DNA of 64,000 nucleotides from Candidatus Anammoximicrobium sp. (GTDB taxonomy: Bacteria > Planctomycetota > Planctomycetia > Pirellulales > Pirellulaceae), in assembly GCA_012515235.1 (NCBI GenBank), contig JAAYYU010000337.1:1-64000 (forward strand), in the 5' to 3' direction. The position numbers and the translations under genes are program-made. This document shows positions 9,338 to 20,759 of the stretch, one piece after another. The notes below the pieces were generated by a model that worked only from the letters and a program-made list of their open reading frames with translations, ran no database searches and was not told the origin of the DNA. Position 1 is the first letter of the stretch. Every line of letters begins with the position of its first letter.

Positions 9338-9952
9338 CCCTGGATCGATGAAATCGATAAAGAGGGTCGATTCCGTTTTCTGTTGAAACAGCGGCTCAGG
9401 CATCCCGAGCCCGGCTGAAGAAGACGCCTGCTTGAGTTGGGAAGCGACGGGGCTGGTGATTTCACCCAACCAGGCGCTCCGATCCAAACCGCAGACCGCT
9501 GTCCATACCACGCGAGCTTGATGGTCGGGCTCCAACAGTTGATCCAGCGAAGCTCACTCAATCCCTTTCCACTTGGTCCCGGTGCGGAATCCGCAGACGC
9601 GGCTTGCCGGCAGTTGCCGATTCCTCCGAACATCCAGCGGCCACTTCGACTGGCGACGGCAGATCCTGCTGGCCTCGCTCAAGAAGGAACCCATCCATGA
9701 CCAAGCTTCTGACTTCCGCGCCTCTTACAACGAATCACCCTTGTTGGCGGTAGTTGTATAGCAGTTATCTTATTCCTGGAAGTGCTGAACCGAAAAAGTC
9801 ACCGCCTCGGAGTGTGACGGCTACGGTGACCTCGGAGTGTGACGGCTAGGGTGACGAAGCGTGCTGCCCCTTTCGCTCCGCCGTGGTCGCCCGTTCCGCG
9901 AAGGCGCGCCCGGCGTGAACCGCCGTTTCGTTCCGCGTCGCCGACCGCGGCC
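9338..9952. other. Gene-free stretch containing one tandem duplication
   Basis: No supportable gene. Weak open frames on both strands between about 9370 and 9760 have no start signals and are broken, so this may be decayed coding DNA, but I could not identify what it was. A 25-bp tandem duplication lies at 9806-9855, listed separately. Confidence 0.4.
9806..9855. repeat. 25-bp direct tandem duplication
   Basis: Two adjacent copies, 9806-9830 and 9831-9855, begin CTCGGAGTGTGACGGCTA and differ at one base (C or G at position 19 of the unit). It lies downstream of the pheA stop, in DNA without a gene. No function is suggested. Confidence 0.85.
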
Positions 9953-11068
9953 TCACGGCGACTCGACCGGCTCCGTCCGCGTGTAGGCCCCCAGGACTTC
10001 CAGGCGTTTCGTTTTTCGCCGCAGGGCTTCTAACGCGCGTTTGACTTTCGAGTCTTCGTAGTGCCCTTCCAGTTCGACGAAGAACAGGTACTCGCTCTCG
10101 GTGTTCAGCATCGGAAAGGACTCGATCCAGGTCAGATTGAGCCGGTTGCGTTTGAAGATCGCCGTGGCGTCCGCCAAGGAGCCGGGTACGTGGGCGATCT
10201 CGAACATCAGCGCCGTCTTGTCCCGCCCGGTCCGCCGGCCGTCGTGATCGCTGATGACAGCGAACCGCGTGAGATTGTTCTTGTTATCCTCAATTCGCTC
10301 GGCGATCGTATTCAACCCATAGTTTGTCGCCGCCTGCAAACTGGCGATTGCCGCCGCCCCCGGTTTCTCTGCCGCCAGTTGCGCCGCGGCCGCCGTGCTG
10401 GTCATCTCGATGGTCCGCGCCAGCGGCAGGTGTCTGGCCAGCCAGTCGCGGCACTGCGACAGGGCCTGCGGCTTGCTGTACACCTCCTTGACTTCGCTCC
10501 GTTCACAGCGGCCCAGCAGGTAATGATGGATCCGCAACTGGACTTCGCCGCAGATTCTGGCCGGCAAGCGGGTGAACATCCCCAGCGTATCGACGATGCG
10601 GCCGTCGGTCGAGTTTTCGATGGGGACGATGCCGAAATCGACGTGTTTGCGGCTGAGTTCCTCGAACACGGTCGCGATCGTCGCCACCGGGACCAGTTCG
10701 GCGCCGTTGCCAAACCGCTCGATAGCCGCCAAGTGGCTGTAGCTGTACGTCGGGCCCAGGTAGGCGACTCGCACCGGCTTGATCAGCGAGCGGACGCCGC
10801 TCAGAAGCTCCCGCAGGATGGCCCGCACTGTCCGTTCCGGCAGCCGGCCCCGGTGCGACTCCAAGGCCTGCTGCACCACGCGCGGTTCGCTCTCCAGGTC
10901 GTACAGCGGTCCGCCTTGTTCATGCCGCAGCCGAGTCAGTTTCTCGCTGCACTGGGCGTATTCGTGCAGTTGTTTGACCAAGTCCCGACCGAGCTTGTCG
11001 ACCTTGCGCCGCAGCAGGTTTGCGGTCGCCTGCGAATCCGTCTTCTTCTCGGATGTGCGTTTCTGCAT
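9953..11068 (-). CDS. pheA: Bifunctional chorismate mutase / prephenate dehydratase
   Basis: Converts chorismate to prephenate and then phenylpyruvate, the branch to phenylalanine. With the start at 11068 the protein has 371 residues. The N-terminal 95 residues form a helical AroQ-type mutase domain (LLRRKVDKLGRDLVKQL...). The dehydratase domain begins VRVAYLGPTYSYSHLAAIERFG and includes the catalytic TRF motif in NNLTRFAVI. The C-terminal ACT domain (ALMFEIAHVPGSL...WIESFP) is the site of phenylalanine feedback; ESFP replaces the usual ESRP, so binding may differ. The frame extends upstream to a GTG at 11251, and ATG 11086 would add six residues. Neither has a strong ribosome site; ATG 11068 has GGGGGA ten bases upstream. 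Divergent from dnaK. Confidence 0.9.
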   Translation of the reverse strand: MQKRTSEKKTDSQATANLLRRKVDKLGRDLVKQLHEYAQCSEKLTRLRHEQGGPLYDLESEPRVVQQALESHRGRLPERTVRAILRELLSGVRSLIKPVRVAYLGPTYSYSHLAAIERFGNGAELVPVATIATVFEELSRKHVDFGIVPIENSTDGRIVDTLGMFTRLPARICGEVQLRIHHYLLGRCERSEVKEVYSKPQALSQCRDWLARHLPLARTIEMTSTAAAAQLAAEKPGAAAIASLQAATNYGLNTIAERIEDNKNNLTRFAVISDHDGRRTGRDKTALMFEIAHVPGSLADATAIFKRNRLNLTWIESFPMLNTESEYLFFVELEGHYEDSKVKRALEALRRKTKRLEVLGAYTRTEPVESP

Positions 11069-11437
11069 CGTCGAGCGATCCCCCATCAGATCGGCGTTTG
11101 AGTGGTTCGTCCTCACCTCGCAGTCGAAGCAGTTTGGGCACGATAATAACGATCCTCCACTGCTTGGGAAAGCTGCCGCAGGCGGAAACTGGCCTTGTCT
11201 GGGCCGTCGTCCGCCGCCTTGGACGCCCGTGGCGGGCCGAGGCTCGGTCACCGGTTGTCCAACGCAGACCGTAGACGTCTGGGGTTCGAATAGGCCTTCG
11301 CGGCTGCTGGGCGTCTGGCGACAGGTGCCAAAATGGCAGACACGCCAGGAATGCTGGGGGTTTGCAGTCGGGTTGAGAATTCAGAAAACTGCGTAAGCCT
11401 CTGTTTAACAACGTCTTGCGCGCCTTTACTCAATGCA

Positions 11438-11453
11438 TGGCACGAACTTTGCT
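11438..11453 (+). promoter_or_regulatory. Sigma-54 (RpoN) type -24/-12 promoter of dnaK
   Basis: TGGCACGAACTTTGCT fits the sigma-54 consensus TGGCAC-R-N4-TTGCW at every defined position. The GG (11439-11440) and GC (11451-11452) doublets are separated by exactly ten bases. Transcription would start near 11464, leaving about 114 bases of leader before the dnaK ATG. A palindrome TGCCA-AAA-TGGCA at 11326-11338, about 130 bp upstream of the predicted start, lies where an enhancer-binding protein could sit. This is a sequence match only; chance occurrence within 64 kb is possible but its position is apt. Confidence 0.6.
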
Positions 11454-11577
11454 TCCAGGTTTGTGCGGCAAGTTCTGTGATTAAGGGCCTGTCGAGAAAT
11501 GCACAACTACCGTGACGCGGCCAAAGCGGCACGATCGTGAATCGAGTGTTCGATACGGGGAGAAAGGAGCATCTTTC

Positions 11578-13488
<1,911 letters not shown>

Positions 13489-13519
13489 CGGTCGTCGCAA
13501 CCACGCAGCGCGCAGCGGG

Positions 13520-13572
13520 AGGGCGAGCCCCCTGCCGAGTTGCCGTCAGGGGCTCGGTCGTGGTCTCGCCCT
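13520..13572 (+). terminator. Imperfect hairpin after dnaK, possible terminator
   Basis: Outer arms AGGGCGAG (13520-13527) and CTCGCCCT (13565-13572) pair over eight bases. Inner arms CCCCTG (13529-13534) and CAGGGG (13547-13552) pair over six. GTTTCTTT follows directly. The T-run is interrupted, so termination may be partial, which would let some transcripts continue into clpB. Confidence 0.4.
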
Positions 13573-13712
13573 GTTTCTTTCGCGGCGTGCGCCCGCAACC
13601 GGTGTGACTGCGAGCCAAGGGGAACGCAGTACGGTCCCCCCGCGCTTCGCGCTCCCGTTGGGTCGCGGTGAAACGAATCCGAACTACGCAACCAGAACAC
13701 CGAGTGAATCCC

Positions 13713-16382
13713 ATGAACTTCCGTTTCGACAAATTGACCGTCAAGGCCCAGGAAGCGGTGGCCGAGGCGCAAAATCTGGCTCAGGAACGCGCGCATCCAG
13801 AGTTGGACTCGCTGCACCTGCTGTTCACCCTGGTCGCTCAGCGCGACGGCGTCGTCAAGCCGATCCTCGACAAGATCGGCGTCAACGCGGGGCAGCTGAC
13901 AGGATTGCTGGAGTCCGAACTGGCGCGTCTGCCCAAGGTCACCGGCGGCGCCGCGCCCCAGCCGAATCAGGCTCTGCAACAAGTCCTGCCGGCCTCCCTC
14001 CGCGAAGCCGAGGCCATGAAGGACGACTTTGTGTCCACCGAGCACCTGCTGCTGGCGCTGACCAAGACGCCCTGCAAGGCCCAAAACCTGCTGCAAATCA
14101 ACGGCGTGCGTGAAGCCGATGTCCTGGCCGCCCTGCGGACGGTCCGCGGCAGCAGCCGAGTAACAGATCAAAATCCCGAGGACAAGTTCCAGGCGTTGCA
14201 GCGGTATGGCATCGACCTCGTGGAGCGCGCCGGCCAAGGCAAGCTGGATCCAGTGATCGGCCGCGACAACGAGATCCGACGCGTGATCCAGGTCCTGTCC
14301 CGCCGCACCAAGAACAATCCTGTCCTGATCGGCGAGCCCGGGGTGGGCAAGACCGCGATCGCGGAAGGCTTGGCGCTGCGGATCGTCCAGGGCGACGTGC
14401 CGCAGAGTCTGAAGAACAAACGCGTCGTCGCGCTGGACATGGGCGCCATGATCGCCGGCACCAAGTTCCGCGGCGAATTCGAGGACCGGCTGAAGGCCGT
14501 GCTGCGCGAGGTTCAGGACGCGGGCGGCAACGTAATCATGTTCATCGACGAACTGCACACGGTCGTCGGGGCGGGCCGTGCCGAGGGCGGCACAGACGCG
14601 GCGAATCTGCTGAAGCCGGCGCTGGCCCGCGGCGAGCTGCGCTGCATCGGGGCCACGACGCTGGACGAGTATCGCCAGTACATCGAGAAGGACGCCGCCT
14701 TGGAACGTCGCTTCCAACCGGTGTACATCGGCGAGCCGACGGTTGAGGACACGATCGCCATCCTCCGCGGCCTGAAGCCGCGGTACGAAACGCACCACGG
14801 CGTCAAGATCAAGGACTCGGCGCTGGTCGCGGCCGCCGAGCTGTCCCACCGCTACATTAGCGACCGGTTCCTGCCCGACAAGGCCATCGACCTGGTGGAC
14901 GAAGCCGCCAGCCGGCTGGCGATGGAATTGGAAAGCGTCCCCACGGCGATCGACGAGGTCCAGCGCCGGCTGCGGCAGTTGCAGCTGGCCGCACGGCAGC
15001 TGTCCGAGGAGACGGAGGACACGGCCCAGGATCGGCTGACGGAAATTGAGGAGGAGATCGAACAGCTCAAACGCAAGGAAACCAGTCTGCGCGAGCAGTG
15101 GGAGGCGGAAAAGCTGGGCTTGGGCGACGTCCAGAAGATCCGCCAGGAGGCCGCCCAGGCCGAACTGGCTTTCTCGCAGCTGGATGCGGCCATCAAGGAA
15201 AAGCAAACGGCCGGCGTGCCGGTCAGCGAAGGCGATTACCAGAAACTGTACGAGTTGGACGTCAACCGCCGTCAGCTGCGGCAACGCATCGAGGCCGCCG
15301 AGGAGGAGGGCGAAGTCAAACAGGTGTCCCAACGCCGGCTGCTGCGCCAGGAAGTCACCGAAGAAGAGATCGCCGAAGTCGTCAGCGTTTGGACCGGCGT
15401 CCCGGTCAGCCGTATGATGGAGACCGAACGCGCCAAGCTGCTGGTGATGGAGGACCGCATTCACCAGCGTTTGGTCGGCCAGCACGAGGCCGTCGAGGCG
15501 GTCTCGAACGCCGTCCGACGCAGCCGCAGCGGGCTGGGCGACCCGCAACGACCGATCGGCTCGTTCCTGTTCCTGGGTCCGACCGGCGTCGGCAAGACCG
15601 AACTCTGTAAGGCGCTGGCCGAAGTGCTGTTCGACGACGAAAACGCGATGGTTCGGCTGGACATGAGCGAATTCATGGAACGTCACACGGTCAGCCGCCT
15701 GATCGGCGCCCCGCCGGGTTATATCGGCTACGAGGAAGGCGGCAAGCTGACCGAAGCCGTCCGCCGACGGCCCTACTGCGTCGTGCTGCTGGACGAGATG
15801 GAAAAGGCCCACCACGACGTATTCAATATCCTGCTGCAGGTGCTGGACGACGGCCGATTGAGCGACAATCAAGGCCACACCGTCAACTTTGCCAACACGA
15901 TCGTGGTCATGACAAGCAACATCGGCAGCCAGCTGATCCAGCAGATCTCGCAGGAGGGCGGCGATGAAGAGGAGATTCGCAACGCCGTCATGGAGGCCGT
16001 CCGCGCCCAGTTCTTGCCGGAGTTCCTGAACCGGATCGACGAGACGATTATCTTCCACCCGCTGGACCGCCGCGAGATCCGCAAGATTGTCGACCTGCAA
16101 CTGGAACTGCTCTGCAAAAAATTGGAACAGCAAGGCATCTCGCTGACTGTCACGGAGCCGGCGCGGAACCTGCTGGCGGCGGCGGGCTTCGATCCGACCT
16201 ACGGAGCGCGGCCGCTGCGGCGCGTGATCCAACAGCGGATTCAGAATCCGTTGGCCACCGAGTTGCTCAAGGGCGCGATTCGCGAAGGCGGCGGCGTTCA
16301 AGTCGACTGCCAGAACAACGAATTCGTGTTCGCCTGCAACGGACCGGGGCAGTCCGTGGTCGAGACGGTGGCCGTAGAGTAA
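13713..16382 (+). CDS. clpB: ClpB ATP-dependent disaggregase
   Basis: Hsp100 disaggregase that works with DnaK; 889 residues, slightly longer than the usual 860. The N-terminal Clp repeat domain covers about residues 1-150. The first AAA+ module has Walker A GEPGVGKT at 207-214 and Walker B FIDELHT. A coiled-coil middle domain lies around 410-540 ([20 protein letters not shown]...), and the second AAA+ module has GPTGVGKT at 622-629 and LLDEMEKAH. The presence of the middle domain separates it from ClpA and ClpC. ATG 13713 gives the normal MNFRFDKLT start; a GTG at 13668 would add 15 unlikely residues. The ribosome site is weak. It sits in tandem after dnaK and is followed by the first block of 71-bp repeats. 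Confidence 0.97.
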   Translation: MNFRFDKLTVKAQEAVAEAQNLAQERAHPELDSLHLLFTLVAQRDGVVKPILDKIGVNAGQLTGLLESELARLPKVTGGAAPQPNQALQQVLPASLREAEAMKDDFVSTEHLLLALTKTPCKAQNLLQINGVREADVLAALRTVRGSSRVTDQNPEDKFQALQRYGIDLVERAGQGKLDPVIGRDNEIRRVIQVLSRRTKNNPVLIGEPGVGKTAIAEGLALRIVQGDVPQSLKNKRVVALDMGAMIAGTKFRGEFEDRLKAVLREVQDAGGNVIMFIDELHTVVGAGRAEGGTDAANLLKPALARGELRCIGATTLDEYRQYIEKDAALERRFQPVYIGEPTVEDTIAILRGLKPRYETHHGVKIKDSALVAAAELSHRYISDRFLPDKAIDLVDEAASRLAMELESVPTAIDEVQRRLRQLQLAARQLSEETEDTAQDRLTEIEEEIEQLKRKETSLREQWEAEKLGLGDVQKIRQEAAQAELAFSQLDAAIKEKQTAGVPVSEGDYQKLYELDVNRRQLRQRIEAAEEEGEVKQVSQRRLLRQEVTEEEIAEVVSVWTGVPVSRMMETERAKLLVMEDRIHQRLVGQHEAVEAVSNAVRRSRSGLGDPQRPIGSFLFLGPTGVGKTELCKALAEVLFDDENAMVRLDMSEFMERHTVSRLIGAPPGYIGYEEGGKLTEAVRRRPYCVVLLDEMEKAHHDVFNILLQVLDDGRLSDNQGHTVNFANTIVVMTSNIGSQLIQQISQEGGDEEEIRNAVMEAVRAQFLPEFLNRIDETIIFHPLDRREIRKIVDLQLELLCKKLEQQGISLTVTEPARNLLAAAGFDPTYGARPLRRVIQQRIQNPLATELLKGAIREGGGVQVDCQNNEFVFACNGPGQSVVETVAVE

Positions 16383-16464
16383 GCTCAATTGCGGCAAAAC
16401 ACTCGGCGTTCGCCGTTGTGTTGGCAGCTGGCAACGGTGGCCGAAATGACTTCCCGGATTTTGG

Positions 16465-16702
16465 CCACCACGCTCACTGGCCAGCGTGGTGGCGAGGCGA
16501 CCGATTTCTTCGTGGACGGCTCTGGTGTTGAACACCGCTCCACGCTGGCGAGCAGCGTGGTGGCGAGGCGACCGATTTCTTCGTGGACAGCTCTGGTGTT
16601 GAACACCGCTCCACGCTGGCGAGCAGCGTGGTGGCGAGGCGACCGATTTCTTTGTGGACAGCTCTGGTGTTGAACACCGCTCCACGCTGGCGAGCAGCGA
16701 GG
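16465..16702. repeat. Tandem 71-bp repeat with hairpin cores (dispersed family, locus 1)
   Basis: Four hairpin cores start at 16468, 16540, 16611 and 16682, so the period is 71-72 bp. Each core is CCACGCTG, a 5-base loop, then CAGCGTGG; the first has a wider loop inside a perfect 10-bp stem (16465-16492), and the last is mutated (CAGCGAGG). Cores are joined by a near-identical 50-bp spacer containing GGTGTTGAACACCGCT. The block lies between clpB and an esterase gene on the same strand. Two more loci of the family are at 42557 and 51286. There is no T-tract after the hairpins. Confidence 0.9.
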
Positions 16703-16966
16703 TGGGTGCTATCGCAAAGTCGTTGCGGACTCCAGCCTGCGACTTGGCGAATATGTTGTCTTGCCGCCAAGTCTCGCCGAAACGGGAGCTTGTTTCAACC
16801 TCCGTTGCGACGGGGTGAACTCGGTGCCGCCGGGCGCGCGTTCGTCGGCGGGCAGGCTCGCGCCCGGTGGATTCCCGCCGCGGAGCGGGTAGAATGGTCT
16901 GCGCTATTGGGTCAAGGCCCAGGCGGCTTTGGCAAACTGCCCGAATCCTTTCGAGGAGCTGACATC
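16703..16966. other. Gene-free spacer
   Basis: Lies between the repeat block and the next start codon. It contains an inverted repeat ACTTGGCG / CGCCAAGT (about 16741-16748 and 16764-16771), probably another short repetitive element, and GAGGAG at 16953-16958, the ribosome site of the following gene. No promoter can be assigned. Confidence 0.4.
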
Positions 16967-17851
16967 ATGAAGCGAGTCGTGTCCTTTCTGGTCCTGCTGT
17001 TCGTCGCGCAGCTGAGCGTTGCCGATGAGCCCAAGCAACTTCTGAACGTGCCCTACGGGACCCATCCGCGCCAGGTGCTCGATTTCTACCAGGCGAAGTC
17101 CGACAAGCCGACGCCGGTCGTGTTTTACATCCATGGCGGCGGCTGGCAGGGTGGCGACAAGAAGACGAATCCGAAGGCCTATCTCGACAAGGGCATTTCG
17201 GTCGTGGCGATCAACTACCGCTACGTCAAGAATGGCGTCGAAGAGAAAGTCGAGCCGCCGGTGAAGGTTTCGCTGCACGACGCCGCCCGGGCGTTGCAGT
17301 TCATCCGCTCCAAGGCGGCCGAGTGGAACCTGGACAAGAAACGGATCGGCGCCACCGGAGGTTCGGCCGGCGCGTGCAGCTCGCTGTGGCTGGCCTTTCA
17401 CGACGATCTGGCTGAGCCCAAGAGCGACGACCCCGTAGCCCGCGAATCGTCGCGACTGTACTGCGCCGCCGTCAACGGGGCCCAAGTGTCGCTCGATCCC
17501 AAGGAATTGCGCCAGTGGATGCCCAACTACGGCTACGGCGCTCACGCTTTTGGTCTGGCCGGTTTTCAGAGCCTGATCGACAACCGCGAAAAGGTCCTGC
17601 CGTGGATCAAGGAGTACTCGCCCATCGAGCACGTCTCCAAAGACGATCCGCCGATCGCCATGTTCTATGGCGGCGAAGTCCCGGTCGTGGGCGCATCGCC
17701 CAAAGACCCCACGCACTCGGGCATCATGGGCCTCAAGCTGGCGGAACGGCTGAAAGCCCTGGACATCGACGTGGTTCTGGTCCATCCGGGACAGCCGCAT
17801 CCCCAGTACAAGAGCGCCGCCGATTACCTGATCGACCGGCTGAGCAATTGA
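16967..17851 (+). CDS. Secreted alpha/beta hydrolase (esterase/lipase type)
   Basis: 294 residues with a signal peptide to about residue 19 (LSVA). HGGGWQGGD forms the oxyanion hole typical of hormone-sensitive-lipase/carboxylesterase relatives, and GGSAGA places the nucleophile at Ser133. HPGQPHPQ near the C-terminus may supply the catalytic His. Planctomycetes use many such enzymes, probably to deacetylate polysaccharides; the substrate is not readable. ATG 16967 has GAGGAG eight bases upstream, whereas the open frame extends back through the repeat block and is not coding there. It converges with the large glycosidase gene at 17877, with only 25 bp between the stops. Confidence 0.8.
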   Translation: MKRVVSFLVLLFVAQLSVADEPKQLLNVPYGTHPRQVLDFYQAKSDKPTPVVFYIHGGGWQGGDKKTNPKAYLDKGISVVAINYRYVKNGVEEKVEPPVKVSLHDAARALQFIRSKAAEWNLDKKRIGATGGSAGACSSLWLAFHDDLAEPKSDDPVARESSRLYCAAVNGAQVSLDPKELRQWMPNYGYGAHAFGLAGFQSLIDNREKVLPWIKEYSPIEHVSKDDPPIAMFYGGEVPVVGASPKDPTHSGIMGLKLAERLKALDIDVVLVHPGQPHPQYKSAADYLIDRLSN

Positions 17852-17876
17852 CGGTGCGTTGGGAGCAAGGCGCGGG

Positions 17877-20759
17877 TCAGTCGAAAACCACCAGGTAGTA
17901 CGGCGTTTGGTCCGCGGCGCCGTCGAGGACGAACCGGCCGTCCGCAACGGGCAGCGTTCGTTCCGTCGGTGCCCCCTCCTGGTCGAGCACGAGCACCCGC
18001 GCCGGACCGCGGCGGCGGAGCGTCACGGCCGCTTTCACGGGCTCCATCAGCAGGGGCCCTTCTCCGGCCGCCAGCAGCCGCTTGCCGTCCGGCGAGAACT
18101 TCATGCCCGTATTGCGGGCTCGCGCCATGGCGACTACCAGCAACTGCGACGCCGCGGCCAGGGTCTCGTGGGGTCCCCGCGCGGTCACGTAGATGGCAGC
18201 GAAACGGGTTTGCGGTTCGATCGTCGCTGCGCCCAGCTCGCACGTCCGGCCGGCGGCGAAGCCCACGACGGCGTTGGTTCCCGGCGTGTCCATCGTGATG
18301 AAGCCGCCCGAGCCATCGGTCTGTTCGAACCAGTGCAGCTGCCCGTGGGCCGAGGCAAGTTGCCCCGGCCGCTGGTACGGGGACAAGTCGAAGGCGGGCG
18401 TGTCCCTGTAACGGTCGGTAAACGCAACCACGCTGCGCGCCACCGCCAGGGAGCGGGCGGAAACTTGTTGGCTGTCCAACTCCTTGTCGTCATAGCCCTG
18501 GGTCACCGTGTCGTCGAAACTCAATCGGGCCTCGAACAACGACGGGACGTGAACGTTCCGCGTCACCGTCAAGTCGGCTTGCCGGACGTCCACGCGGTGG
18601 ACCTGACGGGCCACGGCGGGAAAGACGCCCAGCACCTGCGGCGCGGTCACGTCCCACCGCTCGCGGCCGATCCGGCGGCTGAAGGCGCCGTCGTCCCGGT
18701 TCTGGAACATGAACGACACGTCCCAGCCCTGCAGTCCCATCCCGTACGCGCCGAGGATCGCGGGACCTTCCACGCCCAGCTCGTTGGGGAACACGTGAAT
18801 CCACTCCGACAGCATGAACGGCCGGTCGGCGACCTGCTGCAGGCCGCTGCTGAGCATGCCCGACCCGGCGCGAGCCAGCATCGAGGCGTCGGCCCGCTCG
18901 CCGCCGAAATAGTTGTGCCGGTCGATGGTGCCGGCGAGATAGTCCGCGTGCAGGTTGGCAAAGTGGCTGTACGCCCGGCCGGCCTGCCAGTTGGAACCGA
19001 CGATCTCGCCTTCGTAACCGGCCTCCCGCACGGCCTGCACGTAGCGCTGGTAGAACTCGCACTGCAGCTGGTACAGGAATTGGAGCGAGTCCAGCAGCCG
19101 CTGTTTGCGAAAGGCTTGCGAGCCGTTCAGCTGCGCCGGATCCCAGAACCAGGGGTTGCCCAGCGGCAGAATGTTGTCTTTGTCCAGTTGTTCGCCGTCG
19201 GCCGGGAATCCCTCGTTGGCAAAGCAGTCGAACGCCGGCCGGCCGCCCCAGGCCGTTTCCAGGTTGGCCTGGCTGCCGTATTTCTGGCGGAGCCAGTCGC
19301 AGAATCGCCGGGCCGTTTGCCGGCGCAGCGTGGCGCTGGCCTTCAGCGGCGCCATCGACGAATAGAACAGAATGCTCTGCTCGTTGATGATCTCGATGAA
19401 GGCGACCGCCGGATCCTCGGCGTAGGTCAGCCCGGTGTGCGGGTTGCGGTGCTTCAGCAGATTGACCATCTGCAGGATCTGGAGCTGTTGCAGTTCGGGC
19501 GAGTAGTGAACCGCGCTGTGGGGCGTCTCGATCCGCGCCTCCCGGCCGCGCGGCGTGCCGAACTCTTCCAGGTAGGGCACGTACTGTCGGTCGCCCGGCC
19601 CCAGCTTCTGCGAGCCGAAGTGGGCGGACAATTTGACGTAGATGCCGGCCTGTTTGAATTGGGCGACCTGGTAATCCATCCGCGCCAGACCTTCCGCATC
19701 GAACTCGACGAAGCTGTCCTCCGCCTGAATGCCGGCCCAGCCGGGTCCGTCCGCGTACTTGTGCAGCCGAACCGCGTTGATGCCGTACCGGGCGTAGAAC
19801 GCGGCCCGTTTTTCGGCTAGCGACTTGTCCGGTGCGCACGCTTGGTAGCACAGGTTCAGCCCCCACAGCTTGATCGGCCGGCCGTCGTAGATCAGTTGGC
19901 CCTCGCGGCGGACGATGCGCCCGCGCTTGCCCGCCGGCCGTTCGAGCCAGTCCTGCATCCCGATCACGCTTCCAGTTCCAGCGCCTGACGCTGTCCAGGC
20001 ATACCACGTGTCGATGCCGGGCTCGTCGGGCATCTCGGCCACGCTCGGGTACCACTGGATCGTCTCCGGCAGTTCGACCGTCATGGCCAATCGCGGCGGT
20101 CGGCCGCCGCGGAGACGGTCCTTCGCCAAGACGATGCGGGCCGGGCCGTCCGAGCCGATTTCACAGGGCGGATCGAAACGCAGGAGCGTGACGCCGCCGC
20201 GAGCGTCCGTCATCCGCACCGCGTCCACCTGGCTGCCCAGCCCCCGGCGCTCGAAAGGACAACGTACTGCCGCCTGACGCCCTTCCGTGCGGACCAGCAC
20301 GTCGCGGCCGTGAAACGTCTTGCCGGGAGTCAGCTCCACAACGACGCAAGTCAAGTCGGTATCTGCCTCGGCCTGCAATTCGTACTGGAACATCAGTTGC
20401 CGGGGAGCCGGACGCTCGGCTCGAAAGCCGACGCGGAACGGCACGCCAGTGCCGCCCATTTTGGCCGACAACTGGCCGACCGCGGCTGCTCCTTCGCTCC
20501 GCGTCTCGCCGTGAAGCCCGGTCCAACTCCATTTCGGCCCCCAGGCAATCACGTTGAATTTCAAGTAGTCCTCGCCTTGGCGGCTCACGATCACCTCCGC
20601 TCCGCCACTGGCGAAGGCGGCAAACGGCATCGGCTCGGCGGCCGCAGAAATCGAAGGAACGAGCAGGATCGCGATGGCCACCAGCGCGGCACGCGTGCCC
20701 GTCGACGCCGACGCCCTGGGCGTCACGGCAGTGCCTCGGTGCAACGGGACTCTGTTCAT
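17877..20759 (-). CDS. Large secreted glycoside hydrolase, clan-A TIM-barrel type
   Basis: 960 residues. The signal peptide ends near SISAAAEP (about residue 42). An N-terminal beta-rich region of about 230 residues precedes a TIM barrel beginning GRIVRREGQLIYDGRPIKLW, the usual lead-in of GH5-like enzymes. The presumed acid/base Glu is E460 in IEIINEQS and the nucleophile E652 in MLSEWIHV, at the ends of barrel strands 4 and 7. The C-terminal 250 residues form beta-sandwich modules. The family number cannot be assigned without a search; the substrate would be a beta-linked glycan. ATG 20759 gives a proper signal peptide. The frame runs up to 21056, but that part is Arg-rich shadow. No strong ribosome site is visible. 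Confidence 0.75.
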   Translation of the reverse strand: MNRVPLHRGTAVTPRASASTGTRAALVAIAILLVPSISAAAEPMPFAAFASGGAEVIVSRQGEDYLKFNVIAWGPKWSWTGLHGETRSEGAAAVGQLSAKMGGTGVPFRVGFRAERPAPRQLMFQYELQAEADTDLTCVVVELTPGKTFHGRDVLVRTEGRQAAVRCPFERRGLGSQVDAVRMTDARGGVTLLRFDPPCEIGSDGPARIVLAKDRLRGGRPPRLAMTVELPETIQWYPSVAEMPDEPGIDTWYAWTASGAGTGSVIGMQDWLERPAGKRGRIVRREGQLIYDGRPIKLWGLNLCYQACAPDKSLAEKRAAFYARYGINAVRLHKYADGPGWAGIQAEDSFVEFDAEGLARMDYQVAQFKQAGIYVKLSAHFGSQKLGPGDRQYVPYLEEFGTPRGREARIETPHSAVHYSPELQQLQILQMVNLLKHRNPHTGLTYAEDPAVAFIEIINEQSILFYSSMAPLKASATLRRQTARRFCDWLRQKYGSQANLETAWGGRPAFDCFANEGFPADGEQLDKDNILPLGNPWFWDPAQLNGSQAFRKQRLLDSLQFLYQLQCEFYQRYVQAVREAGYEGEIVGSNWQAGRAYSHFANLHADYLAGTIDRHNYFGGERADASMLARAGSGMLSSGLQQVADRPFMLSEWIHVFPNELGVEGPAILGAYGMGLQGWDVSFMFQNRDDGAFSRRIGRERWDVTAPQVLGVFPAVARQVHRVDVRQADLTVTRNVHVPSLFEARLSFDDTVTQGYDDKELDSQQVSARSLAVARSVVAFTDRYRDTPAFDLSPYQRPGQLASAHGQLHWFEQTDGSGGFITMDTPGTNAVVGFAAGRTCELGAATIEPQTRFAAIYVTARGPHETLAAASQLLVVAMARARNTGMKFSPDGKRLLAAGEGPLLMEPVKAAVTLRRRGPARVLVLDQEGAPTERTLPVADGRFVLDGAADQTPYYLVVFD

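Noticed and set aside
11255-11310. A tRNA because of a GGGTTCGAAT stretch
   Set aside because: No acceptor stem, anticodon arm or CCA end can be built around it.
16465-16702. A CRISPR array
   Set aside because: The spacers between cores are near-identical instead of unique, the period is 71 bp, and there are no cas genes.
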